Assembly: GCA_013407085.1 (NCBI GenBank)
Contig: JACCGJ010000655.1
Location: forward strand, 62,001-126,000
Origin: Atriophallophorus winterbourni
Taxonomy: Eukaryota > Platyhelminthes > Trematoda > Plagiorchiida > Microphallidae
Direction: 5' to 3'
Length of the DNA stretch: 64,000 nucleotides
Shown: positions 20,938 through 35,000 of the stretch, piece by piece
How the letters are laid out: each line of letters begins with the position of its first letter
Numbering within the stretch: the first letter of the stretch is position 1
The notes under the pieces: generated by a model
What the model was told of the DNA's origin: nothing
Seen by the model: only the letters and a program-made list of their open reading frames with translations
Databases searched by the model: none
Position numbers and translations under genes: made by a program

Positions 20938-23034
20938 CACATATACACATACATATATACATACATACATACACACATACATACACATACATACATACAT
21001 ACATACGTACATACATACGTTCATACATACATACATACATACATACATACATACATACAAACACATATACAAACACATATACACATACATATATACATAC
21101 ATACATACACACATACATACATCCACACATACATACATACATACATACGTACATACATACATACATACATATATACACACATACATACACACACATACTT
21201 ACATACACACATACGTACTTACATAGATAGATACAAACTTACATACATACATACGTTTGAGCAACACAGAGACTTTTGAAAGTAATGTTGGAAAAATAGC
21301 ATGTGAACAGCACAAAATATGAGGTAATATACAAGAAAATATGACGTGAGAAATTAGCGTAGATTTGTCTCCAAGCAATCCGAGACGAAAAGCATAGAGA
21401 GAAACTCTACGAACTCTAGCGAGTAGAGAATTTAGGTGATGGGTCAAAGTAATGTTGCCGGATATGGTAACGTCTATATATTTGACATGTTTCTCTTTAG
21501 GCAGATCTGTGGTCTGGTCTCTTGAAATTACAATGTCTTTGTTGCAAATTTATTCACATAATGCAATACTTAACGTGGAACGTGTATCATAGAGTTCCTA
21601 GATGGCGCATGTGTACAGAAGAAGAAGGAAATGACTTTATTCGTGTACACGAATTTTCAGTAATTAAATTAATTTCTACACAAAGTTAGACAAAGTGAAA
21701 TGTATAAAATCACACAAGCCTGATCCAAGCAAAGTGTCGCACTTTAAATACCGTACATGGGCCAAAATACTGTCAGGTTACCCAGGCCTGGACAGAAATG
21801 CGAATGAAATTATAAAACATAGTTAGAAAATTGATGAGGAGATCTGAACATCGGTTATCAAATTGTCAGGCGCATCTTCATCTATGAAACAGCCATCGAT
21901 TGATTAACCATGTATCGTGCCAGGTAAGGAACAAAAGAGTTTCTGAATTTATTAGTTCTTGAATTCATTCATTCATTCAGTCCTCTCCGTGCCGGGTGGC
22001 ACATGAGGCGAAGACAACTTCACGCCAGTGGTTCCGGTCTGTCGCTGCTTCCGTTGCCGTCTGCACCGTGAATCCTTGTGCATGTAGTTCGCGTTCCAAC
22101 GTTCTGCGCCAAGTTTCCTTGGGCCGTCCCCTTTTTCGTTTACCTTGCGGATGCCAGTGCATGGCTACCTTCGTATGCGAACTGGGATCCATCCTGCAGA
22201 CATGACCGAACCACGGATCTGTTGTCATCGTTTCCGTAGCAATGTAGGTTTTACGGGATAGGGTTGCTAGCCCTAAGCCCAACCCTCCTCCTTTCTCAGA
22301 CGGGCTTGGGACCGTCCTTGGCGGAATAGGGAATAAAATATTGGCTTCAGGTGGAGGCAGGCAACGATGCTCTTGCTCAGTGAAAGTGCAGAAGGGTTAC
22401 AAGGTCAATCAGAAATGTAAATAGAAAATAAAAATGGGAACTGTATTGCACCCTGCCGGACACCACGCGGAATCGGTACCGCACGGGAGGTTTGGCCATC
22501 CACGGCCGTATATTGAAAACGACCTTCGAAGTAGGATGCAATTCAATGAATAATGTTTGATGGAACACCACATTGAGATCGTTTTCGGAGTAAGGAACTT
22601 CGTACAACACTGTTAAACGCATTGGCATAATCCAGAAAACAAAGTTGTATAGCTTTCGATTTACTGTCAAGAGAACGTGAAATATGATCCTTAAGCAGAG
22701 CGGCAGCATCAACTGTTGAATGATTCTTACGGCAGGCAAACGGATAAGCATCATGTACCTGACAACTGGAAAGCCATTCGTCGTAACACAATGCTTTCAA
22801 GTACTTTAGGCAACCGCGACGTGCACGCGATCGGGCGGTATTTACCAGGATCTGTCTTAGGAATTGGGGTTATACAGAGAGATTTCAGACACACAGGCAT
22901 AATTGCTCTTTCAATGCTACGATTGCAAATGGATGCGATTGGTGACAAATGAACTGTTTTCAAATCTCGTTACATGTATGTATGTTTGTATGTATGTATG
23001 TATGTATGTATGTGTGTGTATGTGTGTATGTATG

Positions 23035-23068
<34 letters not shown>

Positions 23069-26000
23069 TGTATGTATGTATGTATGTATGTATGTATGTA
23101 TGTACGTATGTATGTATGTATGTATGTAGATATGCATGTATGTATGTACGTCTGAAATCACAAGTCATCGATTGCGCGTGGGCTAAGATACTGTCAGGTT
23201 TCCCAGGCCTAGACAGATGAAAGAACGGAAAATATTAATGACAGTGAAACTCCGGTGCTTTCGCCGGAGCTCACTACTGGTGGCAGATAAATTTATCACG
23301 GTGTCAGCTGCACAACACAGAAGTCCTGCACGATTGCACATCCGTGCACATTGCACGTAATCACGGATTGCGCAATAGATCTTCCATGACTCCTCTCTGC
23401 GTGTGATTTATTTGTGTTGCACCCGTCGTGTATTTGCAGTTTGGTTTGTGTTTGTGGTTCGCACAAGCAACGCGTACTGTTAGTCGATCTGGGCAGCACA
23501 AAGCATGAATCCGGATCCTAAGTTCGTACGCATTCTTTCTACTTTAACAGAGGGTGCTACTTTTACGAACGCTACCCACATTTATTTCACGGTCCCCGAT
23601 TATTTTTCATTTTTAATCCATGTTGTCTACCTCCACTCTCGTATCAGGGCACTTTAACGATTCTAAATCTACTTGCTGATCCTTCATTCGATGGGCGAAG
23701 TGTCACTACTGTTCTTTCGCTTTCTGGCCCCATCCGGCGTCCTGGTAAGTGTTTATGATTAAATATAAATTAGAACCTTAATCCTCATTTACTCCAGATC
23801 TGGACTTGGACGATGTGCTCAAGTCCCCGCATACTTGATGACATATAGAGATGGGTTGTAAAGTAAGCAACTCACAAGCAGCACGTGGGCCGAGGTTCTG
23901 TTAGTTTGACCAAGCCTAAAATGATGTAAAAGAAACCTAAGGGGGTGGAGTGTAAGAGAGCGGTAAAAAACGAAAAACGGATTAAGTTATGAATTTGTAA
24001 TCCATCTTATCCCGACAGCTTTTTATACCTTTTACAATCATGCTTCCCTTGGCAACACAAGAAACCTTCTGTGCCCTGATCGTGTGGCACCATGCAAGGA
24101 GGAATATTGGACATAGTAATATGTGTATGAAAGTGCCACAGTCAGAGATTGCGTGTGTGCTGTCAGTTTGCTCGGGCCTAGACAGCTATAAGATGATAAA
24201 TGGCAATGTGAGTCCAGTGTTTTTTTGAGTGCAGCAAATCAATTAGCACCGGGTTACCTGCGCATAGCAAAAGTACTGCACAGTTACACAAAATAAAGCC
24301 CGTTCCGTTGTCGGGATCCCGCACCACTCTCCGCGATCCTGATCTTTTTGAGTGCGAGTGGCATTTAGCTAGCATTAAAATTGAACGGATCAGTCAGCGC
24401 TCATCAATGGCCAACATAACGTTGTTTCTGCTTTCGCGCATTAAGATAAATCCGATTTATTCCGAAGCTGTAGAGTTTCAGCGGATGCGCATGTGTTCCA
24501 TTATCCATCTTGGTCGATTTAAACGTTGCAATCGTAATACACTGGAGTGTACTTTCGGGGATGAGAGCATCACAAGAGATAAGATGCGATTTCATTTTTC
24601 AACATGACAAATCTGCATCTAATTGTTTGTCGCCGTGTTCCCTTTCAGTATTTTCTCCTGGGCCTAAAATGGATCAAATTTACGAGAGGATTGAAAAGTA
24701 TCTGCTTCGCCTTTCTATGGACCCGTCGCATAATCTAGTCCTGATCTCTATTACGGGCGGTACACGCGATCTTTTGGTAAGTACTGGCTCACGGGATTGA
24801 TAATTGAGTGTTTTTATCTCTAAATTGCATTGTCATTTTCTACTCGATTTGGCCACTACACACGCTATTTGTTAGGCGTACGCGGAACATTAAAAGTTTT
24901 ATTACGTTATCACAAATCACACAGGTTATTTATATAAGAACGGTTTGCACACACTCATAAACATTATTGGATTATCAGCAGATTTCCGGCTTGTTGTCCA
25001 CACCCATCAGCTCGTCTGGGGCTGTCCGTCCGCCCTATCCACTTCCTGCCACTTATTGCGTCTAATCAGGTCATTGGGCCATTTTCTACCTTAAACAATG
25101 TCTCCTCGAGGATGCCAGGCTGCCCATAATGACCATTCACTCATTTTGTGTTCACATTCCATAAATAGGTATGGTATGGTATGAAAGCACAAGCCTGATC
25201 AAGGCCAAGTGCCGCACAGTCAGCGACTGCACGTGTCAGGTTACCCAGTCATAGACATATGAGGGTGGGGAATAGAAAAGGTATTGAGACTCTAGCGTAT
25301 TTTATTATAGAGCCCACTATCGTTGGCCAATCAATTTAGGACGATGTTTGCCGCACCGCACCGCTCATCCGTGCAGGGACTGGCCAATGGGGTTTCTTTT
25401 TCTTAGTTCTGCCAAGTGACACAAGGTCGAATCTCGTACCGATCGTAACGTTGTTGGTCCACCGTCAATCCAATGATAATCACGTCCCCCCTTTTAATGT
25501 CCATTTGCCGATTGTGTTACGCTTCACACACCCTTGTCAACCGCGTTAACCACTCCCGAATACCACTAGGACGCCAATTAGTCAAGCTCGTGATGAGGAA
25601 CAAGCCACATTTCAATCGTTTACATGTAAATTACGTACTGTCAAATGAATATCCAATTTAGGAGCTATTTGCCTTATGGAAAAGAGCTATTCAACTTCAG
25701 GAAATCTGGTAGAATGTAGCTGTTATGAAGGTATGAAAACACGCTATTAGCTACAGGTGGCGTGGTAGCATCAAGGATTGTCGTTCATACTGGACCGCCA
25801 GTGTGGACTCGAACCATGCGCTAGTCTGTGCGACAGTCAACTTTCAATTTGGGGGTAAGGCACGCGCACGACGAACTCATGTAGACACCGCCTCTTTGAT
25901 GCTCCCCGCTGTCAGAACCGAGTTCCATCACGCATTGACCAGGGAGCTCGCAGAAGCACCCCCGTCTGATGTTGAGCAGCACTGGAACTTCGTTCGGACA

Positions 26001-29000
26001 GCACTGTCCTGCGCTACTTCTGAAAGCTGTCAACCCACCCGCGCTTTGCCACGCTCTTGGATCTCGGCCCAGTCACTTGCTTTAATCGATCACCGTCGAA
26101 CTTTACCCACCGGCACTGAACACAACCGTGCTCGGAGAGAATTCAATACCCGCTTAAAGACCAGCTTAAGGAATGACCGCGAGTTCTGGTGGACGCAACG
26201 TGCTTGTGAGATGGAGGTTGCAGCCGCATCGGGCAATACTCGCAAATTGTTTCAGTTAATTAGAGCTACTGGTTCGAAACTGAATACAGTGAGCGAGACT
26301 ATTTGCGAAACCGACGGCTCGCCGATCACCAATCTTAGTAGACGCTTGAACGATGGGCTGAGCACTTTAGTGCTCAGTTCAGCCAGCCACCTCCTCCGAC
26401 CTCGCCGCCTGAGACACCGATTTGCACGCCTTGGCCCGTTTCCTTAGCCGCTCCTGATCTCCAGGAGGTGAGAGAGGTAATTCGAGCACTGAAGCGCCAC
26501 AAGTCACCTGGTCCTGACGACCTCCACCCGATTTTGTTTAAAGAGGGAGGTGATCTTGTGGCAGCGGAGTTACGTGATTTGTTTACCAAAGTATGGGCTG
26601 AGGAGCGGGTCCCGGCGTCATGGGGTGAATCGACGGTTATCCCAATCTTTAAGAAGGGCGCACGGAATCTGTGTTCCAATCATCGTGGGATATCCCTGAC
26701 TCCTGTCGCGTCTAAACTCCTGGTTTCCATCCTCCTTCGTCGGCTATCGCCCATTCGGGAGTTACGTTGCCATGAGGAACAGGCTGGATTCCGCCCGGGG
26801 CGAGGATGCGTGGATCAGCTTTTTGTCCTGCGACAGTTATTAGAGCACAGACACCTGTACCGGCGACCAACCATCGTAGCTTTTCTGGACATCCGGGCCG
26901 CGTTCGACTCGGTGGACAGAACTACTCTTTGGAACTGCTTGCTTAGGAGTGGCATCCCTCCTAAGTATGTCGCCATCTTGAAGGAGCTCTATTCTCATTC
27001 ATCAGGGAGGGTCAGGGTCTACGGCAGCCTATCGCCGGCGTTCCCACAACCAGTGGCGTGCGCCAGGGCTGTCCGCTGTCCCCATTCTTGTTCAACTTTG
27101 CGATCGAGGATGTCCTCCAGAATGCTCTCCGTAGCTTCACTGAGGGTGGGATCGAGCTACTTCCACGTAACCGTGTCACTGACCTGATTATGCCGATGAC
27201 ATTGCTTTGCTTGGTGATGATCCGGTGTTCCTACAGAATGCCCTGAACCAGCTAGCATTGGAGGCGTCTAGGTACGGATTGCACTTAGCTCCAACTAAGT
27301 GTAAGGTTCTTCTTCAAGATTTGGAGGGGTTGCAGCCCACTCTGACGGTCGATGACCTCAGTCTGGACTGTGTGGAACAGTTCACCTATCTTGGTAGCTG
27401 CATCACGGCGGGAGGAGGGCTGGAAAGTGAGATCGGCTCTCGCATTGCGAGAGCTCGCTTCGCGTTCACTAGTTTAGGTCATCTCTGAAGCGGTCTGACG
27501 TGAGTTTGAGACTCAAGGGGAGAGTTTACCTGGCCTCAGTCAGGTCGGTCTTGCTTTACGGGTGCGAGAGCTGGGCAGTACGCGCAGAGGAGCTCTGGCG
27601 CTTGGAGGTGTTTGAACATCGATGTTTACGGAGGCTTGCACGAGTGTGGTGGCAACACCGCACTAGCAACGTTGAAGTGAGGCACCGTGTTCTCGGTGTG
27701 GACAGCCTGATGCTACGAGACGTAATCGACCGTTCCCGTCTCCGCTGGCTAGGGCATGTCTTGAGAATAAAGCCTGAGCGCCTACCCTTCCGCGCGCTGC
27801 GTGTGTCGGTTGGCCCAGGCTGGCGGCGGTGTTCAGGTGGACAACCGCTGACCTGGAAGAAGGCCTTAAAACGCTTGACGTCGGGTTTAGCTCGGGTCGG
27901 ACGAACGCGGCTTCATGGGTGGGGTCCAAGGGATAGTGATTGTCTGTGGCTTGACACGCTGTCGACGATGGCTGAGAACCGGCAACAGTGGAGAGAGTGC
28001 ATTCTATTTTGTGTTCCCCCCTCAAATTTGTGAAAAATATCAAAAAGTCGACATGTGGAACAATGGACAAAAAATTCCCCCCATATTGTACCTTTTTTCT
28101 TTCTTTTTCTCGTGCATTGCCGGGTGGCACTTTTTCGTTTTTAAATGATTGTGTAAATATATATATATATATATATATAAGCAGAGGTTCAATGTTAATG
28201 ATGTCTTATAGTAGGTATGGTTTTGTATTTATAGGTCAAAATAACTCAACGTATGCAGAATAAGCCCCCCCAAAGCATGCTGGTTGTCATTTAGTAAAAT
28301 CTATCTCGCGTATTTAAAAAGAGTTTGTTTGTGTTTGAGATGGAAATGCATGCAAATGTTTGAACACGTTTGAACATGTTTGAACACGAAAACAATGTGT
28401 TATCGTTGGTCGTTCGCGCAACAGTAGCTGGTCAGGCAGGGCAGTATGACGCACATGCTAATCTTACTTGTTTCAATCACTTTGTGATTCTGTATTTGAA
28501 CATTGTGGTTCTTTATAAGAACCCTATTTAACAGTGGCATACAAGTGTGCTTTTGTTTACCATTATCCCAATGTTTCAAGGCTCACTGAACCTGATCTTA
28601 CTGTCTCCACCTGATGACGGCCAACAGCCAGAAACCGGTATTAGTGTTTAAGGGATGGGGATGTGAGCATCAAAATAAATAGAAAAGACGTTTTAGTCAG
28701 TGAGACTCCAGCGTGTTTCAACGTGCATCTTAGTGCCGTTTCCAAATCGATTTTGCACCGTGTTACTTGCACAGTAAAAAGGTACTGCATGACTGCTCTC
28801 CAATAGTGATGTGCGGGACCGTATTCTCATTTCGTTTTCCAGTGTTTTTCTAATGTCTTCGACGATTAGCTTATTGGCATCCCTCACTGAGTAACACAAC
28901 TATTTAATTCACTGCATTCAATCCCTTTGGCTGTTGAATGTAAGCGACATCGATAGTCTGCAAATGCCGCTGATCGACCCAGTACTGTATGTCGCTGTGA

Positions 29001-32000
29001 GCGCTGCTGGAGAGATTGATCCTCCCGAATCGTACTGTTTAGTCTTATGAAATGCTGTGGAGCTCGAACCGATGCGCTTTTCATGTATATCCATCGTCGG
29101 CATCGTCTGAAGGAGGCCAACATCCATGCCAACCTTTTGTCTGGAATCCACGTACTGTATTGTGACATTCTATTCTCGACTTCCCCAACAGCAACTGAGG
29201 GAGTTGGACAGATTGTTTCTGCGCCTCACATTTATGCGCGTGATTACTTCATCTTGTCAGTCTTATAGCTCCCCCGTGATTTTGTGATGTAGTAGTCTTA
29301 TCAGTTATACCTGGAGGCCAATGGTTGCTTTGTCGTGTGTGATATGAATATAATGTTTTCTGTATTCACAGGTACCGGACGTTCTTGGCTTTCCTTTTCC
29401 ACGACCTAAAAATAGCCTTTGGTTACCAACCTCATCTATTTTGCACGTCTGGGCATCCTGTGACCATTTATGTATTCTGTGGTAAGTTTTTGACTAAGCT
29501 ACAATCAGATGCAGTTACAACTCGGTTCTGTATTTACATGTGCATTGTCGCGATAAATCACACTACGAGCTTTTCTTTCCGGTTTATTTAATCTTAAGCT
29601 TGCTTCCCTATTATAGGTAGATTTGGGTGAGCTACCATTCATGACATTATCATTATCATCATCACAATGAACAACATTACACCGGCAGCAAGTACCGAAG
29701 CAAGCAAGACGCGACTGTACGTGGGCTAAGATACTGTCAGGTTGCCCAGGCCTAGATAGATATGAGAAAGGAAACAGAATGGAGATGATAGTGAGACTGC
29801 AACGTGTTTCAGCATGCAGCTCACTACCAGTGGTCAATCAATTTAGCACGGTGTTAGCCGCACAGCACATAAGTACTACTTACTTCAGTGCGACTATCTC
29901 CTCCTGGAGGATGAGTCGGCTGCACATAAGTACTTCGTGAGTAGCCACTAAGAAGGCTAATCTTTACTTCCATAACAGCGGGATGTCGCCTTAACCGCAG
30001 TTGCTACTCCATAGCCTCTGGCCTGAGCTCCTCCACAAGCCACGAAACGCTACAGCTGTTTTGGAAATGCGGGTTGAAATCTCGTTATTCAAACACACAC
30101 TACTACTTATACAACAACAACAGTCTGCGGTCACAAGTTCCTCATTGTCGAGTATTATTCCATTTTCTGCCAGAGTTATATCTTGTATGTTACTCGTCGA
30201 TGGTTTAAATGGCATTTCGTATAATGGTAGAAAATACTACACATCCTATCAAAAGTAGCCTGAGAATAGGATTCAAAGAATAGAAACACGTCGTCACCAT
30301 AATCTGGATCAAAAGTTTCGTATTTAAGCCCATGTTAATCTGAGTGCTAGTATGTCTGCATTACATACTTTCGTAATAACGCAAGAAACTTGGCTGACAG
30401 TCTATTATAAAACTTAACGCGCCCAGAAATCTAGGAGTACAGTGCTCGAATTATGTTCACGTATAATTCGCATAGATGAGGACTTTGTATATATGTAACC
30501 ACAAGACTGATCCACGTAAACTGCCGCTTAGTCAGAGGCTACGCGTGTTCTGAGATACTGTCCGGCTTGATTTTGAATCGAATACTTGTAGCTCGTGGAT
30601 TGGGTGTTCTGTGTTCGCTGAGGTGACATGGTATCAGTAGGACGTTTCGTCATCAATCTAGATCGCATCGTCAACTAAGCTTCTTGTGAAGTGATTGGAA
30701 TCGTTGTGTCTTCTGATTTTTTATACACTAGTCGTTTGGTTTCTTTCCTCGTTTGGTTTCCTCTCGTCTTCTCAAGGTCACACGCTCAATATTACTCATT
30801 GGTACATACATGTCGTCCAATTGAACGTGTTGATTTAACGACTGCGCTGTGCCGTGCCATGCTTCGAGGAATTCCCGTATTTGTCGCCCCAGGCAATGAC
30901 TTGGGTTCCATATCAGCTCGGCAAACACAGAACACCCAACATACTGTCCGGTTGCCCAGACCTTGTCAGATGAGAAAATGACACTGAGAATCCATCATGT
31001 TTCCGAATGCAGCTTACTACATGTGGCAAATCAATTTATCATAGTGTTAGCTGTTCAGCATGGATGTGCAATCGTGCAGTATTTATGTGTTGTGCGGCTA
31101 AAATCGTGCTACATTGATTGAAACACGCTGGAATCTCACTACCATTTATATTTTCTTTCTCATATCTGTCTAGGCCCGGACAACCTGGCAGCATCTTAGC
31201 TCACGAGGAGTCTATGACTGTACGGCACTTTGCCTGAATTAGGCTTGTGCTTTCAGACAGCTATGCAGCACTGAAATATTGCACATCCGTGCCATACCCC
31301 TTACTGTTGTACGGCCTTTCTTCATAGAAGACTCGTTGCATTTGTGATACGATACCATCTTCTCTGTGATGCTTATGTATTCTTATTCAACTTGCTTTTG
31401 ACAGGTGTCGTCAGCTGATTCATCAAATTCATCTGTCCCTGGAAGAATTTCGTAAACATTCATCAAGCCTGGTGCGTGTTCGTGACATCATTAAACTTAA
31501 TGTTTTCGATGCACTATTTATGTTTTTTTTAATTTCACAACGAATTTAAATCAAAACATCAATATTGGCACCATTTAACGGTCGTAACAATATCAATAGC
31601 CGACGTCATCAAAGTGGAAACCATATTTATCCTGAATGGATAAATCCTCATTTGCAACTTGATGTTTAACTTCATCTGGAGATTAGACTAAGTTGCACAA
31701 TCAACACCGGTGACTGTGGAATATTTTTTCAATTCTCCAATGAAAGATTTGTGATTGAAGTCTGAATCTATATATGAGTAATACATGATAAACGATGCTC
31801 ATTTTCTTCACACCCACCCTACGACCGGTTTCATGCTGTTTGCACTCATCAGCTAGGGACTGTAGGATCAGGATCCGCATGCGCTTGAAACTGGAAGAAT
31901 AAGAAACAAGTTGTGCTTGTATGCTATTGTTGGGTAAGGTTGGTACGACCAACCTGTTCAATCACATGTGTCCAGACCCATGATCGTGAACAGTAATGCT

Positions 32001-35000
32001 TATTTGCATACATTTCCTTCACACTTACACCACGACCGGTTTCGTGCTGTTTGCACTCATCAAGTAGGGCCGGTAAGCTTAGGATCCGCATGCCTTGGAC
32101 TAGTATATGACGTTCGAAAAGCATGCCGGAAGCACAGGACCAATGGCATAGTAACATGCATGCGTATCTGCCCCCTTTTCGAGTGTTATATACCACTCAT
32201 TTCTAAATTCAACCAGAAATCAAGCATCATTGTAATATTGCCAATATATATTCATCGTTCTCCAACTCGAGTGGGAAATAATGAACTTCCGATGCATTAT
32301 AAGTCAGTCACATATTCCGGCCATCATTGTCTCCATTGTATCAAGTGGAAACCCGCGACTGTAGCATGAAGGTGAAGGCAAACCATCCCAAAGGCGGTTC
32401 GCGGTGTCGACTATTTTCCCAAACCTGTCCAACCAACGGAAAATACAGTACACTTTGCTGCGTCCCTTGTTTTGATTGTATTTGACATTCAAGGAAACGT
32501 CCCAATTTGAGTGACACGCAAAATTCCCAGTTATATAAGAACCCAACGAGGATTTGTCTACAAAAGCGGCACTGTATTGATGCAATCAAATCTAGTAAAA
32601 ACATACCTCAATTATTGAGGTTAACCAGGTAAAAATCCGGGTCAATGTCAAAACAATATCAAGTACGTACCAAGTTACGTAAACGAGTCGAAATCAAGTC
32701 AAGTTCAAATGTCCGAACGTCCCATGCGATCGAGATTACGACAAATTGTGCGCAGCAAAACAAGCAAAAGGGTCCATAATGCCAAAGTGTAATGACAGGT
32801 CAGAAAAGCAGTGTGGAAGATGTTATCGGCGGAACAGAAAGAAACAACACCTTGTCTTCATTAACTGTTAAACCATGTAGACCGAGACTCTGAAGCAGAA
32901 AAGCGGTTTAATTAGTTTCTGTGCATTTTCAGCGAATATGATCAACAAACAAAATACACGTTATTACTTATGGTATGATTCGAATTCTCACGCTAATCTT
33001 CAAATCTGAAGTTTTGGCTTCGTCTGCCTGCGCACTTGAAATACAACAAAGATAGACGAAAGTTCTGTCGACAATTTTTTTAAAATAAGGTTTTCATTTG
33101 AAGTTTTTCCTCTCCATAGTTCAGACTATTAAAGGTGCGTAGCATTTAAGGCACATGGGGCAAAAATATCCTTTGTTGACACGAATACTTTGAAGATAGG
33201 GTTGGTTGCTGATCGTAAAAAGAAAAAAATGCGTGTTAAAATTAATTTCGAGGCTGCTGCACAAATTTTTGTTGTTTCGCAATTTTCCTTTAACAACCAG
33301 TGGCTTTGTTGAGGTCACTGTGTTGAATGTTTGAAAAGCATATTGAAAACAATGCACGGTAATTTCGTTTGCCAACTCACGTATCCATCCCTAATTCATC
33401 GATGTTTAATTCCCATCTGAAGTTGTTGACCTGCCCGCATCACACTTGCCAAACGCAATCTATAACAAGCTCTGTGGGGCTATTCTTTCAGAGGTGAAAC
33501 GTTACGGATGTGCAATTGTGCAGCACTTCTGTACTGTGCAACAAAAACTGTGCTAAATTAATTTGCCATCGCACGCAGAAGCACGCTGGAGTCTCATGGC
33601 CATTTCTATTTTCATTCTCATCTGTCTAGCAACCTCACGTGCAGTTTATGACTGTGTGCAACTTTGCGTAGACCAGGTTTGCGCTTTCATACATACATAC
33701 TGCTTTCATCGAAAACTTTATTTATCATGAATGTGGTCCCCCAATCGGGCACAAACATTTTCCCATCTCTAGCAACTCCCGTTTACATCGCCTACCGGTT
33801 CCCTTCCTCTAGAATTACTCCAACCCGGAAATGCGTCTTCGCTGGTTTCGCTCTCGTTTCGTCACCCCTTCTCTTCAATTCGATTCGACTTCCAGTGCAA
33901 ATCCTGCAGAATCGCAACCAACGATTCCGGCCACCGTCGTGGCTCATTCGAATCCGCGATGGATGTACTTTACCGATGAGAATCACTTGGCGATTGAACA
34001 TTCATTAGTGGGTGTTGATTTTTATTTCTTATGCTTTCAATTGTATCTCTTTGGGTGACTGATTGTCTTAAAAATTAGTTCGCTACACAATCTCGTGAGC
34101 CTAGTAGGGCCCTTGTCTGGGCATTGGCTAAAGACCTATCGAGTATCTTCAAGCGTTTACAATTAACACTGCTGACAGGAGACCGCCCTAAAATACCACT
34201 TATGGATCGGCAAAATTTCCGACATCAATTTAACCCACCCATTCTCGAGCAGAAGATTGCCATGTTAATCGGATGAACGTCATTTTAAAACCGCTTGAAT
34301 GTTCTCGTTGTCCAAAGATGTTCATATTTCATTGCTTCCATGTTTGTGTGGCACAGATTTCATTTCTGTACGATAATTAATGCCTACGCACAGTGTACTA
34401 TTTTATGCCGTAGTCACAATCGGTTCGTGGTTGCCTTGAACTGTGATACGCAGCGGCCCACTGTTCTGCAAGGTTAACGCCGTTCCATACTGCGTGTCAC
34501 TGTTTACGAGTTGAGTGTTAAAACCTGCTACAATCCCATAGCTAATACCTTTTATGCGTCTGCTTACGACAGGGCAACCCACATGCGGTCTATCAGACTG
34601 TGGGTCACCGACTCTGTTTTCTTATTTCATTTATACCTGTCGCTTATCTGACAGTAATGGTAGTACCGCCATCTGGGTTTGCTTTCTAACATTGTACTGC
34701 TATGTCTGGTTCATCCGTAGATTCCAAACAGCTTATTGGCGGCACGCGAAGGCAGATTTGATAGACTCAAACATTGTCGTTTTTATCAGGTTTACCTTTC
34801 CGTCACCTGCGATTCTTTGATAGTTACGTTCTCTATATACTGCTGAACAGAAACATTAGGAATTTGGTGAATTGGGAATGTCAGAGTAAACAATAAGTTT
34901 ATCATTTTTGTGTGTTCAAATGAAATGTGAAGAAATTTCAAGCGATATTGTCCGCGTTTGGTTACAAGGCACTTACGAACGATGCGGCAAAGAAGTGTAC

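Larger units (their letters stand above)
31701..32090 (-). repeat. Two tandem units of the hammerhead repeat, minus
   Basis: Minus-strand units joined head to tail as in the main array: CAACCTGTTCAAT, GCATGCGCTTGAAAC-GGAAG and the two ribozyme motifs spaced 211 bp apart. Confidence 0.7.

Noticed and set aside
20678..21212. Long minus frames over the (ATAC)n array
   Set aside because: Met-Tyr-Val-Cys repeats are the translation of a microsatellite in any frame.
23798..23835. AG acceptor followed by DLDLDDVLKSPH as a PGAP1 exon
   Set aside because: No donor before the stop, and exon 8 at 24649 joins exon 7 in phase with better similarity.
27663..28130. 155-codon minus frame opposite LINE G
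   Set aside because: Antisense shadow of the RT C-terminal domain.
30691..30981. Plus frame with ERVDLTTALCRAMLRGIP as a PGAP1 exon
   Set aside because: It gives only a loose match, while 31405-31471 continues the Trp-Cys motif exactly and in the right phase.
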